NCBI GenBank assembly: GCA_037178625.1
Contig: CM074140.1
Coordinates: 2,232,001-2,296,000, forward strand
Reading direction: 5' to 3'
Length of the DNA: 64,000 nt
Source of the DNA: Skeletonema tropicum
Lineage: Eukaryota; Bacillariophyta; Thalassiosirophyceae; Thalassiosirales; Thalassiosiraceae
Shown here: positions 10,529 through 22,640 of the stretch, one piece after another
How positions within the stretch are numbered: the first letter of the stretch is position 1
Layout: every line of letters starts with the position of its first letter
The notes under the pieces: model-generated
The model's database searches: none
What the model was told of the DNA's origin: nothing
Seen by the model: only the letters and a program-made list of their open reading frames with translations
Position numbers and translations under genes: made by a program

Positions 10529-13500
10529 TTACTTCAGACCACTATAATTAAATTTAACTCCAAAGAATTCTTTATTACTGTCAAGCAATAGCCCCCTCCT
10601 AATTCTACTCTTACAGCGGTTCAGGTGATCCGCTGTTTCAAAGCAACCGCAGTTCGGACATTTATCGGAGGCATTTTTGTCATATCTAGTTATCATTTGA
10701 CCAGTTCCACAATACCCGGAGCATTGTTTCGCATACCACAGATTGAACATCTTAGGCCTGCGGTCGAGAAGCAGGCGCAATGGTTCCCAAGCAACAGAGT
10801 CGAATATATCAGGGTGTAGGAGTTGTTCATCGGCATAGAACTGTCGTGCTTTCACCTTCCCTACGTGATACCGTAGGTCCTTTGCTAAGTCTGCAGTCTG
10901 TTTGATTCCATCGATGATAACAACCGCTGCTTCTAGCGGTAAGCTCAGAGTGACCGGGAGAGAGGAGAAATTTTCAATTGCTCTCTTTATGGCTGCTTTT
11001 GCCCTGAAATCGCAGTCTACGTTCAGTCTAGCTTCCAGAGCCAGGCAAGCATAGCCCAAGCTGTCGTCCTGGTGTGCTTTCACATGAGACAGCTTGTGCG
11101 CAAGAGCCGAGACACTTTGGATTTTCCGCAGGACCCGGAGAATGTCGTTGTTCTTCGCCGATCCTGGGACACGATCGTATTTTCTGGAAAACGTGAGAAT
11201 AGTTCCTTTGTTGTCACAAAAGATGTTTGCATTGGACAATGGCACTCCATAGTGTTCCTCTATTGTCAGTAGGATAAGGTGGATAGCCAACATCCCTAGC
11301 TGTTCTCCTCGATAGCTATTTGCCCATTTAGAGTGCTCCGTGAATTCTCCTTTAAGCCACTGTTGAGACTCTGCGCAGTAAAAAACCCAAGCCGCACCGC
11401 AGATCTCTGGCGCCAACTTTTTCATGTATGACCCGTCTGTACAACAGAACAATGAGCCTCGTTGAATAGCTTCCACAATCCACGAGGGATCCTATGAGAA
11501 GCTGATACTATCCCACATCCATTCCCCCCCTTTACTGCGGAGACGCTCAAGAAATGTAGTAGGGGCTACGACTTCTGGCTGGCTGGCCAGTGGCGGTCCT
11601 TGTGCTAGCAGTTTGATGGAACCATCTTCGTATTCCAGAATCGTCGTTGGTACCACTGAAGAAGCGGGCTCATCCAGCACTCGGACTGGCTGCATGATCG
11701 ACACTCTGTCATTCGATTCCACGTCGTGAGCGTATTCATAAATCGTATCATCCGAATGTATCTCCACTGTCCGTGTGTCCGTGTTGAGGAAGTGACGCCA
11801 GATCCGTTTAGATGGGTTGATCCAATCTCCAAGTGGCTCCTTAAGAAACAACGATTTGCTATCAGTCAAACGTTGCAGGGATCTCTTCCACAATTTCCAA
11901 TCTGCTTCCGTCGGATATTCCGTGCCAAATTCCAGTGTTGACCGCTGTTTACCAAGGCGCCCTTCAGGTGAGTCCTTCCAATGCCCGTCAAGCAGATATT
12001 GCTCTAGATATCGTCCATTTGGCGTAGTCACGTCAGAGAGGAACATTGCCTCCTGAGCTTTCCTCACTCTATTGACTCGCTGTAGCTCCGTCCCTCGTAG
12101 ACCCAGTTCAACCATGCAGTCCATAATAGCCCTATCCTTGCTCCTCGGGATGGGGATGTCATCATATTGCAGATCCAGCACGATTCCCAGTTCGTCTATC
12201 TTCTCCCATAGGGCTTTCGCCCATGCGTTGGTTGATAAATGACCCCAAACTTCAAAGTCATAGTTGAAGGGACAGTCCGGTACCCCTATTTCCACTTGAA
12301 GGTGTTCCATAACTGCTCTTAAAGTGATCCCTAGGGCTGAAGTTGTTCCATAGTGTTGCAAGAATGAAGATAAAGTAGCAGCCGCAGTTTCCACCGTCAA
12401 GTCGTAGAGACCGATTCCACCAAACGTGGCCGGCAGGTATCTCCATTCCTTGGTAATTGATCGGTTGACACCTAGGTTGCTTAACATATAGAAATCTGCT
12501 GACATCAATCCTTTTTTGAGCTCAGGGATTGACGCCGAACAGGCCCCCAGACCGTACCTGAGTCCAGACCATAGCTGATTGGTGTAGCTCATCCACACCG
12601 AACGAGTTGGTATTTGCCCGCTCTTAATCTGAGCCGTCCACGTTGTCATTTTTTCTCTCATCTGCTCGAAGTGCTGGTCTGGTTTCCCATCCGGTCTAGC
12701 GTAGAGACCTAAGTTGTTGTCAGCTTTATTCGATGGCAACCTATCTATTTGCGCAGAGCCCCCGTCAGTAGTGGGGACGTGGAAAATCAAGTCATCCAGT
12801 TCACTCATGTCAACCTCTTCGCCGTCTGAGGGCATCGCTTTTTGATCCGTGTAACACCAGCCGCCCTTTCCATCGGGTGTTTGATCGTGTATTGTAACTC
12901 CACATTTGTCTGGTTTCAAAGCGCCACCCGTTTCCCCCAAGGCACCTGCCCAATCCGAGATTGACTCTTGCCCTCTAGCACTTGTCGAGATAATGTCATC
13001 GTCAGCTCTAAGACCTTCCCACAAATTGGTATCATCCACATACAGAATTCCCACCTGATTAATCTTTTTATGTGAGATTGGACACTTCACTTCCACTCCA
13101 TGCCCATTAGTTTTATGGGTATTAATCATGACCGTGCTGATCTGTTGCCATGTATGTCGGTGGAGCTGCACCGTTCCCTTGAGCGAGACCGTGTTTCCCG
13201 TCCTCTTTCCCACCAAAATATGAAGAAGATTGGCCAAAACCAGTTCTTAGGAAAAACTCCATATTATGCAAGGGGCGGAGCATCGACAGTGCCGCACATT
13301 TGGGCACTTTAAACGCCTGTAGAGTGAGGCTGGCTATAGGAAGAGCAACCCGGTCGTAGCACTGGGCCGCATCAACCTGTGCCACCAGGAGGGGTCTTTT
13401 GGTGATTCGGGCATTGTCGTACATCAATACTTGTTGCAGGATTGCATCCTCTGCCGTGCGTCCCTTCCCACTGTAGATCTCCTCCGGGACCATCCCCTTT

Positions 13501-14087
13501 GCTCGGGCGAGGTCCAGCATGCGATGTCCAAAAATCAACTTATTACAGAAATTGAAGTCAGCCTCAAGCAAGAGAATAGCTCTCAATTTATTCACCAACG
13601 CCACACCTGCAATCTTCTCGAGCATTACCGACAGACCCCGAGCCCAACGTTCTGGGCCGGTTCCTGTTTGGATCATAAGAGAGAACTTCTTTGCTAGCAA
13701 CCTGGACAGGTCGTCATCGAAAGCTATCGACTTATAGTGACCAAAATGCAGTCCCGATATCGAGGATGACGTTCTTTCTTTCACTTTCCTCCAGTAATAT
13801 TGGTAGTCCTCCTGTGAAACGACAACGGAAATCTCACCATCGCCAATCTTTTTCCAGATGGCTGCTATTTCGTCCAGTATCAGTATTGTGCGTTGATCTG
13901 TGTCTGGGGGAGGGGCGAAGGATCCTTCAAGTATTTCTACCGCTGCATTCGTGTCGGCGTAGACTCCCAGGAGGTCGAATAGTACCCCTTGGCAAACTGG
14001 GGCAGAAGTAGCCCTTCCAAACCTTGTGCGGAGTAACTTATCTTCTCTAGCCGTCCAATGACGGCGAGAAGTGGCGTTTTGGAAAGC
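10529..14087 (-). pseudogene. Reverse transcriptase-RNase H relic, unit B (frameshift and in-frame TAG)
   Basis: Read on the minus strand, the RT part has SGLHFGHYKS, AQVDAAQCYD (motif A), LAQGNGAAPP (motif B) and YVDD (motif C). It ends at an in-frame TAG (11492-11494). The same frame then continues with RNase H (TDGSY, YRGEQ, CDNKG, KAHQDD) and a C-terminal zinc cluster, CPNCGCFETADHLNRC. Together these resemble a non-LTR-type polyprotein. In this unit a 4-bp ATGT duplication near 13151-13156, between motifs B and C, breaks the RT frame; unit C lacks it. Upstream, the frame stays open to a TGA at 14088-14090 but contains no ATG, so the 5' end is missing or lies in an unseen exon. Confidence 0.85.
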
Positions 14088-14090
14088 TCA

Positions 14091-15117
14091 TGTCATGTGT
14101 AGGTACCCCTCGAGTGAGCGTTGGATTTAAAAGGAGAAAACTTTTGAGATTGCGTGCTTGATCGAGTAACAATCTTTCATTTCCAAGGAAAGAGTCGTCA
14201 TAATTTTACACAACCAAGTACCATTCCTCTCGCTCGACAGGTTCTCTTCATTGGACTTTGTTATCACACTGTGGTGGTGGACGTAAACTTCAAGAAATAT
14301 CCTCGACATCGACAGCCGGCAGGCTTGTCATGGAGGGGCCTAGATATCTAATCTGATTAACTTTGTATTTATTTATTTATTAGAACGAGTCAAGATCGAG
14401 GCTATATATGGATCAAACATGCTTTGCGGCTGAACTAGAAACTCCTGGACAAGATAGATCTGGCGGATAGACTAGCTCAAGAGAGGAGATGATTTGGAGT
14501 AACACGCGAGTTATACCCCCCACTGTCTCTTTCTACGCTGCTTGCACGACAAGATAAAACTCAAGGCCCAAGACAAAGGAACTCCTCTCCAGTCATGCAT
14601 GCTCATGATTTGCGTATCTCTTGACTTTGAACCCCTATTCACTCCTGCCCCAGTACGATGAGTTGATCTTTTCGCTGGTTTTGCCGACGATTTACTTCTT
14701 CTCGACTCATATCCGACCCTATGGTACTCACTGTTTTTCGTACGAATAGGCACACTCACTGTTCCACTCTTATCTTCGTAGGATCATGATCATGACGCAG
14801 CTGAATCATCTTTCTCTTGTGGCACAGTACCAAGGGTATATTGAAAAGTTCACATTCTTGGAGAGGTAATTCTTCGATGGCAACATGATCATCAAACATC
14901 AGTGAATGGATTTGAGCATTGGTATTCTCTTCAAACGAGTCATTAATGGTTTGGGATTCGAGAGTCGTACTCTAGCAGTAGGGCCTTGTTGCCATTGTTG
15001 CGGGTCGGTGGTGGCCGGTCGGTGGGAGGGCAGGCTGGGAGGTGCCCTGCTCGAGTCTGGGAAGGTCATTATTATTTGAGGGTTTCCCCGGCGCTGTAGA
15101 GGAACCCATTCTTCGTT
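14091..15117. other. Intergenic stretch joining RT relic to satellite
   Basis: No gene supported. At 14306-14319 the RT-bearing segment meets CATCGACAGCCGG, which resembles the array's right-flank sequence CATCGGCGACAGCCGG at 57764-57779. The rest equals bases 1-801 of unit A. Confidence 0.6.
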
Positions 15118-15118
15118 C

Positions 15119-15554
15119 GTGAAAAGATTTTTCATAATCATTCACTGCTCTGACGACTGTCCATTATATACACAAGGAACCCTTCTGTTCGTGAAAAGAT
15201 TTTTCATAATCGCATCATTCACGGCGCTACGTCAGAGCATTCTGATCTCTCCCTATGTAGTTTTTGTCTTCATGACAAAAATGAATATCTATTGAATTCT
15301 AAATAAGTCATATAAGTTGCAAAGTCGGGTCTGGTCATTTTTGACAGTTCAAGTGACCTTTCATTTTCGTGAAAAGATTTTTCATAATCATTCACGCGCT
15401 CTGTCTTTGTGACACAAAAAGAATGCCGTATTTGATTCTCAAAAAAGTCATTGAAGTTTATCCAAGAATGCAATTGCAAACTCGGGTCTGGTCATTTTTG
15501 ACAGTTCAAGTGACCTATTATTTTCGTGAAAAGATTTTTCATAATGATTCACGA
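15119..15554. repeat. 157-bp satellite, unit B (one full unit)
   Basis: The palindromic motif starts near 15119, 15190, 15368 and 15525, so only one full 157-bp unit (15368-15524) is present. The second motif carries a 5-bp insertion inside its right arm (CATAATCGCATCATTC) not found in A or C. Confidence 0.88.
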
Positions 15555-15589
15555 GCTATGTCCGAGCATTCAGGTTCTTTCCCTAAGTA

Positions 15590-15719
15590 CCGTCTATACC
15601 TTAGATCGTGTCCGTGTACATAACCCCACTATTGCAGTCCGGACATGTTCACCCCCCTGCGTGGATGCACGGACACATTCTAGAATCCGGACACTTTCAA
15701 GCGTTTCTTAGTAAACGTC
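15590..15719. repeat. Outer left terminus with subterminal TCCGGAC motifs
   Basis: Begins with the 25-bp terminal inverted repeat. Beyond it are further GTCCG / CGGAC motifs in both orientations (GTCCGGACATG, CACGGACACA, TCCGGACAC). Clustered short motifs beside a terminal inverted repeat are typical transposase-binding arrays; binding itself is inference. Confidence 0.75.
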
Positions 15720-16049
15720 TAACTGTTAGACCCAAAAGAACAAATCTGCCATTTAGCCAAATGGCGGTAACCAAGTGCGCCATTTAGCCAAATGGCAGAA
15801 ATGACACAACCAAAAGACCAAATCGGACAAAATCCATCAAATCGGATACATTTGGCTTAAATGCTATGCCACCACCACCAATAGACCAAATGCCCCGTAG
15901 CTCGGGCCTTGGGTATTTTATCTGCCTCCTCCGTGGGCACATCTGAAAAAGATATAGAGAAGCCCTCTCACAGCCACTAATTTAGAATACAATGTTTGTG
16001 CTCTTTATTCCGTATCACGCACAACACAACTCTTCATAAATCCTCTTAC

Positions 16050-19000
16050 ATGATGGAGAAGATCCCGTCAGACACCAAGTTGGCTGCAGCGGAGACAGCG
16101 GCAGCTCCTGACCCTCTTTTGCCTGCACTGCCTCATTTGCCTGCACTGCCCGCCACAGCATCGTCTGATACCGTTTTGACAGGAGATGGAACAGTACGTT
16201 CCAACAGCTCGAAAAGTAATGTTTTGTCCGAACCAGCTATGATGGCAGCGAAAAAGAAATTCTATGAGCTACTCGAAGTCGGGTTAAGTGAAAAGAAGAG
16301 GCGGACGGAAATGGTTACAGAACAAGAATATGATGATATTTGTACAGTGTTGCAGGGATGGGTGGTTGGAGTGCGGCATTCACCATTGCACACTAAATGG
16401 AATCAAAACTACACCCTATCGGACAACACGACACGCTCGACAGCACTCCGATGGACGAAAAATAACAAAAACCTAAGAGTTGCAACAAAGGAACAAATAT
16501 TTGCAATCATTATGAATACTCATATTGAGTCAGGTCATGGGATAGATTCACGAAGGATCCATCAACTCATTTCAAAGACTTGGTATGGCATCACAAGAGA
16601 AGATGTTGAATTGGCCGTGGGTTTATGTCCCATTTGCATTGCATCTCAAACTAGGAAGATTACCGCCAAACAAAAGCCCCTAAAAATGATATTATCAGTA
16701 ACTGTAGGGAAGCGAGCGCAGATGGATTTGATCGACATGACATCACAGCAGGACCCAGGCGGCTACTGTTGGATCCTTCGCCTAGTTGACCACCATAGCG
16801 GGTTTGGAGCAACGAAGCCTTTGAAATCAAAGACATCAAAGGAATGTGCGATTGCTATTATTGAGATCCTCTCCTTCTTCCCAGACTTTGACATTCTCCA
16901 ATCTGACAACGGCGGAGAGTTTCTTGGAGAGACGGTGAAGTATGTAAACGAGTAAGTCACTTGCTACAATGAAATTATATTTGTTTCGCCTTGACTTCAT
17001 CAACTCATTTAGTCTTTCCTCTTTGCAGACATTTTCAAGAGACGCACATCGTGAGAGGTAGGAGCAGGCATCCGCAGTCGCAAGGTAAAATCGAGCGTGG
17101 TAATGCTCCATTCAAGACATCACTGCAAAGTTGGATGCAGGAGACTGGAAGTACATGTTGGGCCGAAACAGGAATATACATCGTACAGCGCCGCATCAAC
17201 AAACGCTGCTCCCGGTCTAAAGGCGGTTACTCTCCATATGAAGTGTTCTATGGAAAGAAGAAGGGCAACTGTCCAGCAGATATTTTGGGCAAGGATGTGT
17301 TGGAGCAGTGCCTTACTGAAGATGGTCTTCAGGCTGCTCTCGATTTTGTGAACGAGGAACACGCAATGGAAGATAAGTTATCTCCTAACTTTAATGACAG
17401 AATTCTAGCAGTAATCCAGGAAGCAGATGCCTCTGCGATGGCAAGAGAAGGATATGCGGGGGAGGAGGAGTCAATGAAGCCTGCCGCTGTGGAAGCATGT
17501 GCAATGATGGCAGTAGGAGGCACAGAAGCAGAGGGCCCGATGAAGTTGGAAGCCAAAGCTGTGGATGCTGTTGCAATGGCAGGAGAAGTACTGGAGACTG
17601 TTGCTGTCAGAACGAGCAATGAAGGAGATGAAGAGCCGGTTATCCTTGACCTTCTACCAGCTACAAAAGAGGAATCCACCAATGTCAAAAGTTCAGAGGA
17701 TAAGCACATCACCTCAACTCCAACAAAAGCTTCAATCCATCACGAAAGTGACACGCCCGAGAGAGGTGTAATCAGGGCAGCAGTTGCTGCAGCACAAAGA
17801 AAGCAAGCTATTGCTGTCAACAAGAAACGCAGATGTAGTACATATGTTGAGGAACTCCGAGTAGGAGATGTGTGCACAATCCAAGTGGAAGGCAACACGA
17901 GGGCTGCCACAGATCACCCAAATCTCCCTGTAATGATAACAAAGTGCAAGCAACCAAAGAGCAACAGCGGTATAAGGAGTTACCAAGTTGCTTCTCGAGA
18001 CGGACATTTGAAGGGCTGGTATCCAAGAGAGAATCTTGACTTTATGCCAAATTGGAATGCGGATATTGCTGGAATTGATATCGACAGGAACGGATTCAGG
18101 AGTGCTCTAACTATTGCCACGGCAAGTGCACTGTATAACAAAAGTGGAGGAGCTACGACTTGTAAGTGTAAAAGTGATTGTGCCAAAAGTAGTCGATGTA
18201 AGTGCAAGCAGGTTGGAAACTATTGCACCTCAAAATGCCATGGTGGAAGAGGCAGAAATGAGAAATGTACAAATTGCAAGCCTGCGGCCGCAGATGTGCC
18301 CAACAACCCACATTCTTCTGCTTCGTTCGTTAACGCTCTGGATGTGGAGTTATGTCAGCCTACATCTGACTCACGGCAGGGACCGTGTGCTGGTCAAAAG
18401 AAGCGCAGTCAAGAGGAGACTACGACGGTTGATGTTGACATCTACAGCTGTAGCGATGGCAACTATAGTTGCGCATCATCAAATACAAAGGAGAAGATAC
18501 AATCTGCAAAGCGCAGACGAAAGAAGTGCACTTTGGAGGAGGAGACAATGATTGAAGTGCGTGGCGGTAATCCTGGCGAATACGAAGACAAAGTTTTTGC
18601 TGACACTCACGCACCGACTCCAGACAATGAGAAGAAGCCTGCTGCTAAGCAGGTTCTGGACAACAAGTCAGCAGTCGGCGAAGTGGTGAATCTAGCAGCG
18701 AAGCAAAGCAGTAAAGAGAAAGAAGCAGTGAAAGAGACACAACACACTGCAGCCAAGTGTGACAGCTGGGGCGAGCCATACCCCTACCAAGAACTCCGGG
18801 CAGGTTGCGTCCTGAAATATTATCACCCCATCGCTGTGGCTGGCACTCCAAGTGCACTTAGGGTGGCAACAGTAATTGAACTCAAACCATCTAGTTATGA
18901 TGCTGAAGAGTTCACCTTGGTCATGGATAATATGGATATCCTGGAGTCTTCCCATCCAGCTCAAATCGTCAAACATGTTGTCAATGGAGAATTGGTTGAT

Positions 19001-20107
19001 TGCGAGCAGAGTGGATTTAGAGAGATCAACGATTATGAAATTATTCAATCAAGGATTGGGTCTATTCGTGACGTGATCCAGAAGAGCGCTTCTTCATTTC
19101 GTACGATATTGAATGCAAATGTGAATAGGAATGCGCCAGAGGGTATGCCCGTGGATATTTTGAATCCTCGAGCAGAGGATGGTGCAGTTGATGGTTGTGC
19201 ACTGACGGACACTGCAAAGGAATTGAATATGGATGAAGACAAGGACAAAGACAAGGAGGAGGCATTTTCGAACGAAGTGGCAATGCGTAGGCTTAGAAGA
19301 GCATCTGTGATGGCTGCCAACATGCTAAAGAATGACTTGACTCCTTTACAGCAAAATTTGGTTGATACCGCAATCTATGGGCCAGGACATCTATATGATG
19401 TACTTGCAAGCAGTGACCGTGATAAAGTGCACAGAGAATCAATGCAGACACTGGAGCCAAAGGTGTGGATTAATGATGAGATTGTGAATTATTTCCTCAA
19501 AGTTTGTCTTGCAAGTAGGGACAAAAACATGCATGATGGCAATACCAACCACAGGAGATCCCACTTCTTCAATTCGTTCTTCGTGCAAAATTTGTTCGAT
19601 GAGAAGAATGGCAATGCCAATGAGAAAGGCAAGTACAAGTACTCAAATGTCAAGAGATGGCACAAGCATGCGCCGGGGAAGAATATCTTTAAACTCGAAC
19701 GTATCTTCTTTCCAATCAATATCAATAACTCGCATTGGGCGCTCGTTGTAGCATTTATGGACGAGAAAAGAATCCAGTATTATGATTCTTTGAAGTGGAA
19801 CGGAACGAAATACTTGGAGGGAATTCTTGAGTACTTGCAGGATGATTACAGAAGACAATTCAGATCAGACATGGACATATCGGAATGGCGTCTTGTGCTT
19901 TGCACAGAAGACACACCGCATCAACAGGCGTACAATAACAAAAATGTATGGGACTGTGGGGTGTTTGTTTGCTTATTTGCTGACTTCATTGCAATGGATT
20001 GTGCTCCAATTTTCGATTATGATGAGGCCTCAATTAACAAGTGCAGGGAGCGAATTGCACTTTCAATCATGGATAATTGTGCTATTGACCACCATCTCAT
20101 TGGGTAA
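16050..20107 (+). CDS. Integrase-CXC-Ulp1 protease fusion transposase, unit B
   Basis: Two exons (16050-16951 and 17029-20107, GT-AG intron) encode 1326 residues. The ATG at 16050 is the first in frame. An HHCC zinc-binding domain (H158, H163, C193, C196) precedes the rve integrase core, with D226 in MDLIDM, D286 in SDNGGEF and E323 in GKIERGN; the last two are 36 residues apart, near the DX35E norm. A long linker follows, then a beta-type segment ending LKGWYPRENL (about 565-640) like the C-terminal domain of KRBA2-type integrases. A Cys-rich CXC segment lies near 678-720. The C-terminus is a Ulp1/C48-like cysteine protease, with H1203 in NSHW, D1220 in YYDSL, a Gln in TPHQQ and C1277 in WDCGVF. 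It should cut and join the element ends. The protease may process SUMO or the polyprotein itself (inference). All catalytic residues are present. Confidence 0.88.
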
Positions 20108-20405
20108 TCAGAAGTAGTCAAGTTGCAACGCATAGTACTGTGAGTTTGTGTGGGATGCTACAGTAATAATGTTTGCAGCGCATACTAGTGGGTTTGCCGT
20201 GCACCGAGAAACAAGACTGAAAGAGAGTGTTTGCAGGGCGTAGTACTGTGGGTGTTACATGATTAGTAGTCTGACAACTTGCTCTGCCAAAAAATTTAAA
20301 TTTTAAATGGCTTCTTTTTTTTCGGGAAAGAAACAAGACTACGAGAGCTGAGTGCTCTGTTGAGCTGTTGTGAAATGTTCTTACTAGATAGAATAAACAA
20401 AAGCA
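20108..20405. other. Spacer between the two inner-element genes
   Basis: About 300 bp with no coding signal. It has two short repeats of a GCATAGTACTGTG / GCGTAGTACTGTG type and an AAATTTAAATTTTAAA palindromic patch near 20290-20307. It presumably holds the first gene's 3' end and the second gene's promoter; both genes run the same way. Confidence 0.5.
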
Positions 20406-22076
20406 ATGGGCAAAGCTTCAAAGAGAAGAAGGCGAACCGATCGGAGTTCCAAGGTGGAACAACAAAAACTGATACGTCTTGTGGAAGAATGGGATCTTCA
20501 GACTGGAATAAGTTTACGTCAATATTGCAAGAATAATGGCATTCCACATGGTACTCTTTATCCTTATTGCCGTCGAGACAGTAAAAGGAGGCCGCTTCCA
20601 ACCAATGGAGAAGCCAAACCAAATCATCGGGTGCTCATTCCTGATGATGACTTACATGCATTCGTAAAAGAAACGATGTTCAAGGACAAATCATTCAAGA
20701 TTCAAAAGTTGAAGAAAGATTTCAAGTTGAAGCGAAGACAGGCAGACAACCAATACTACAACCGAGTAAAGCCGCTTCTTCCCTTGCCAGAAAGTTATAT
20801 TGGTCGCAAAGTTGCAAAGTACTTCGTATTATCAGATAAAATTTTCTGTGGTTACGTAATCTCATACGATGAGCACGAGGAATGGTGGTCTGTCAGATAC
20901 GATGATGGTGACTGCGAAGAAATGGATATTGGCGAGCTTGAACTTGCGATGAACTTGTACCTTGCCCTCAGTTATTCCAATTCATTCTCCAACAGTGCGA
21001 ACGGACAGTATCTCGTCTATCATTTACGCGATTGCAGTAGATTCTGCAACGGTAGGGATCCAAATTCTGATTTAGGTGTAGGTCAAAAGGCTGGTCATCC
21101 CTTGAGAAATCATCAGCCAGCATCAGTAAAGGATGCCAACCGAGGCGTGACGGATGGGCTATACTTTGCAGTTGCAGTGATAAATGTGGCAATTTCTGTC
21201 ACACCGCATGACAACGATTTGATCATAGTCCATAAGGGATTGGATCGACTTTCCCACGGTTCTGGATTTGTATCGACCAAGGCAGATTCTGATACTACGA
21301 TTCGTATGAATGGTGTTGATGTGATTGATGTCTCAGAGGACATGGCAAGATTTGGCATGGGTAGAAGGGATGATGGAGTCTTTGTCTTTAGAAGTGGTAC
21401 AACCGAGGCTGGTATGGTCTCAATGACGAGCGATGCCGTAAAGCAAGCATTCCTTCACTTTTTGGTGTGTGACGAACGATGTAAGGGATACTTGAGCGCC
21501 GATGCTGGCCGTGATGTTGGCAGTAACGTCTATCGTTATGACTTGTTGTTCAATCAAGCTCAAGGTAGCTGTGACCAATATTCAGATGCTGATGGTAATG
21601 TTGTTTTGGATGGTAGCAGGAATCCATTGCGTGTCCCCTTTTTGAAGAAAACAACGGAGATACTTCGATTTATGACCGACGAGGTCAAGGAGGAATTGAC
21701 CTCTGTCTTGACAGGTATGGATCGTTTAACGGAGCAGGTGTACCCAGATGCATTTCCAGATGTAAGGCGGCGTGACTTGGTTCGTGATTACTTTGTTAGA
21801 GATTATCTGGGGAATGATAATAATATCACGCTGAACTGGGAGTATGTCGGATTCATAGCAAGACGAGTGACAGATAATGATCGACTTGCTATGCATCTTG
21901 ATACCAAGAATGATTGGAGGAGTGGTTACAATTACTGCACAACATATTCATACGTCATTGACGGATATAGAGTCACCATCATAGCATGTTGCAAGCAAGA
22001 CTTTGGAAGTCTCATGGAGCGTCTTGATAAAGTTGAGGTGGTGGGTGGTCAATTCCGGCCTCCAAATGATGCTTAG
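20406..22076 (+). CDS. HTH/Tudor-like accessory protein of the inner transposon, unit B
   Basis: Intronless 556-residue frame from the ATG at 20406. A Lys/Arg-rich start leads into a helix-turn-helix-like stretch (about 15-65; ISLRQYCKNNGIPHGTLYPY) resembling psq/Tc5-type DNA-binding segments. At about 133-180 there is a Tudor-like module (IGRKVAKYF, FCGYVISYD, EWWSVRYDDGDCEEMD) resembling the PTM/DIR17 type of plants and algae, which reads histone methylation in known cases. The C-terminal ~370 residues are unfamiliar. The gene lies 298 bp downstream of the transposase on the same strand within the same inverted repeats, so it is element cargo or a second transposition factor. Chromatin targeting is inference. 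Unit C differs by one residue (IPHG versus IPHA). Confidence 0.75.
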   Translation: MGKASKRRRRTDRSSKVEQQKLIRLVEEWDLQTGISLRQYCKNNGIPHGTLYPYCRRDSKRRPLPTNGEAKPNHRVLIPDDDLHAFVKETMFKDKSFKIQKLKKDFKLKRRQADNQYYNRVKPLLPLPESYIGRKVAKYFVLSDKIFCGYVISYDEHEEWWSVRYDDGDCEEMDIGELELAMNLYLALSYSNSFSNSANGQYLVYHLRDCSRFCNGRDPNSDLGVGQKAGHPLRNHQPASVKDANRGVTDGLYFAVAVINVAISVTPHDNDLIIVHKGLDRLSHGSGFVSTKADSDTTIRMNGVDVIDVSEDMARFGMGRRDDGVFVFRSGTTEAGMVSMTSDAVKQAFLHFLVCDERCKGYLSADAGRDVGSNVYRYDLLFNQAQGSCDQYSDADGNVVLDGSRNPLRVPFLKKTTEILRFMTDEVKEELTSVLTGMDRLTEQVYPDAFPDVRRRDLVRDYFVRDYLGNDNNITLNWEYVGFIARRVTDNDRLAMHLDTKNDWRSGYNYCTTYSYVIDGYRVTIIACCKQDFGSLMERLDKVEVVGGQFRPPNDA

Positions 22077-22124
22077 GAGGAGGAGAAATAGAGATGGTTA
22101 TTAATCATGCATTTTAGTTAGCCG

Positions 22125-22640
22125 TGTTGGGTGGACCATTCTACTTGGTATTGATAGTATGTAAGCACATTGCCACTGCTCCGACGAACTGTGTTGATGG
22201 AACTGGGTGCCACGAAGCTTTTAGCCGCACCAGTGCGGTTCAATTTGGACTGGCAAGCATCAGCAGCATACAACCACCATTTCGTATCTAACGCTGTTGG
22301 TATGGCAATAAAACGTGTTTAGTGCCCCATTGCACTTGGTGGTGATTGTATAGAAGCATAATGCTACTGCTCATGCGCATTTTATTGATAGAAGTGATGT
22401 TGCAACCTTGTTGGCCCCGGTGTGGTCGAGTTTGGGCTTGCTTCAAGCACTACATTGGTCGCCATTCTGTGTCTAACGCTGTCAGTATGGCAAGGAGCCG
22501 CATTTAGTGGCCCATTATACATCATGATGATAGTATAGAAGTATCTCAGTACTGCTCAGATGAAATGCAACGATAAAAGTGATGCCACGAACCATATGAG
22601 CACGAATTCTGGGTAATTTGTTGTATTCCATTTAGCGTTA
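22125..22640. repeat. Degenerate ~188-bp tandem repeats in inner transposon, unit B
   Basis: Three diverged copies begin near 22132, 22321 and 22507. They share the order: CCATT-x-CACTTGGT-like stretch, GATAGTATAGAAGCA-like stretch, CTACTGCTC, GTGATG..CCACGAA and CTAACGCTGTxxGTATGGCAA. There is no coding signal. The rest of the right arm to the inverted repeat (22641-23329) shows no gene. Confidence 0.7.

Noticed and set aside
10040..10591. 183-residue plus-strand frame
   Set aside because: Overlaps the 3' end of the RT-RNase H relic on the other strand and has no recognisable domain.
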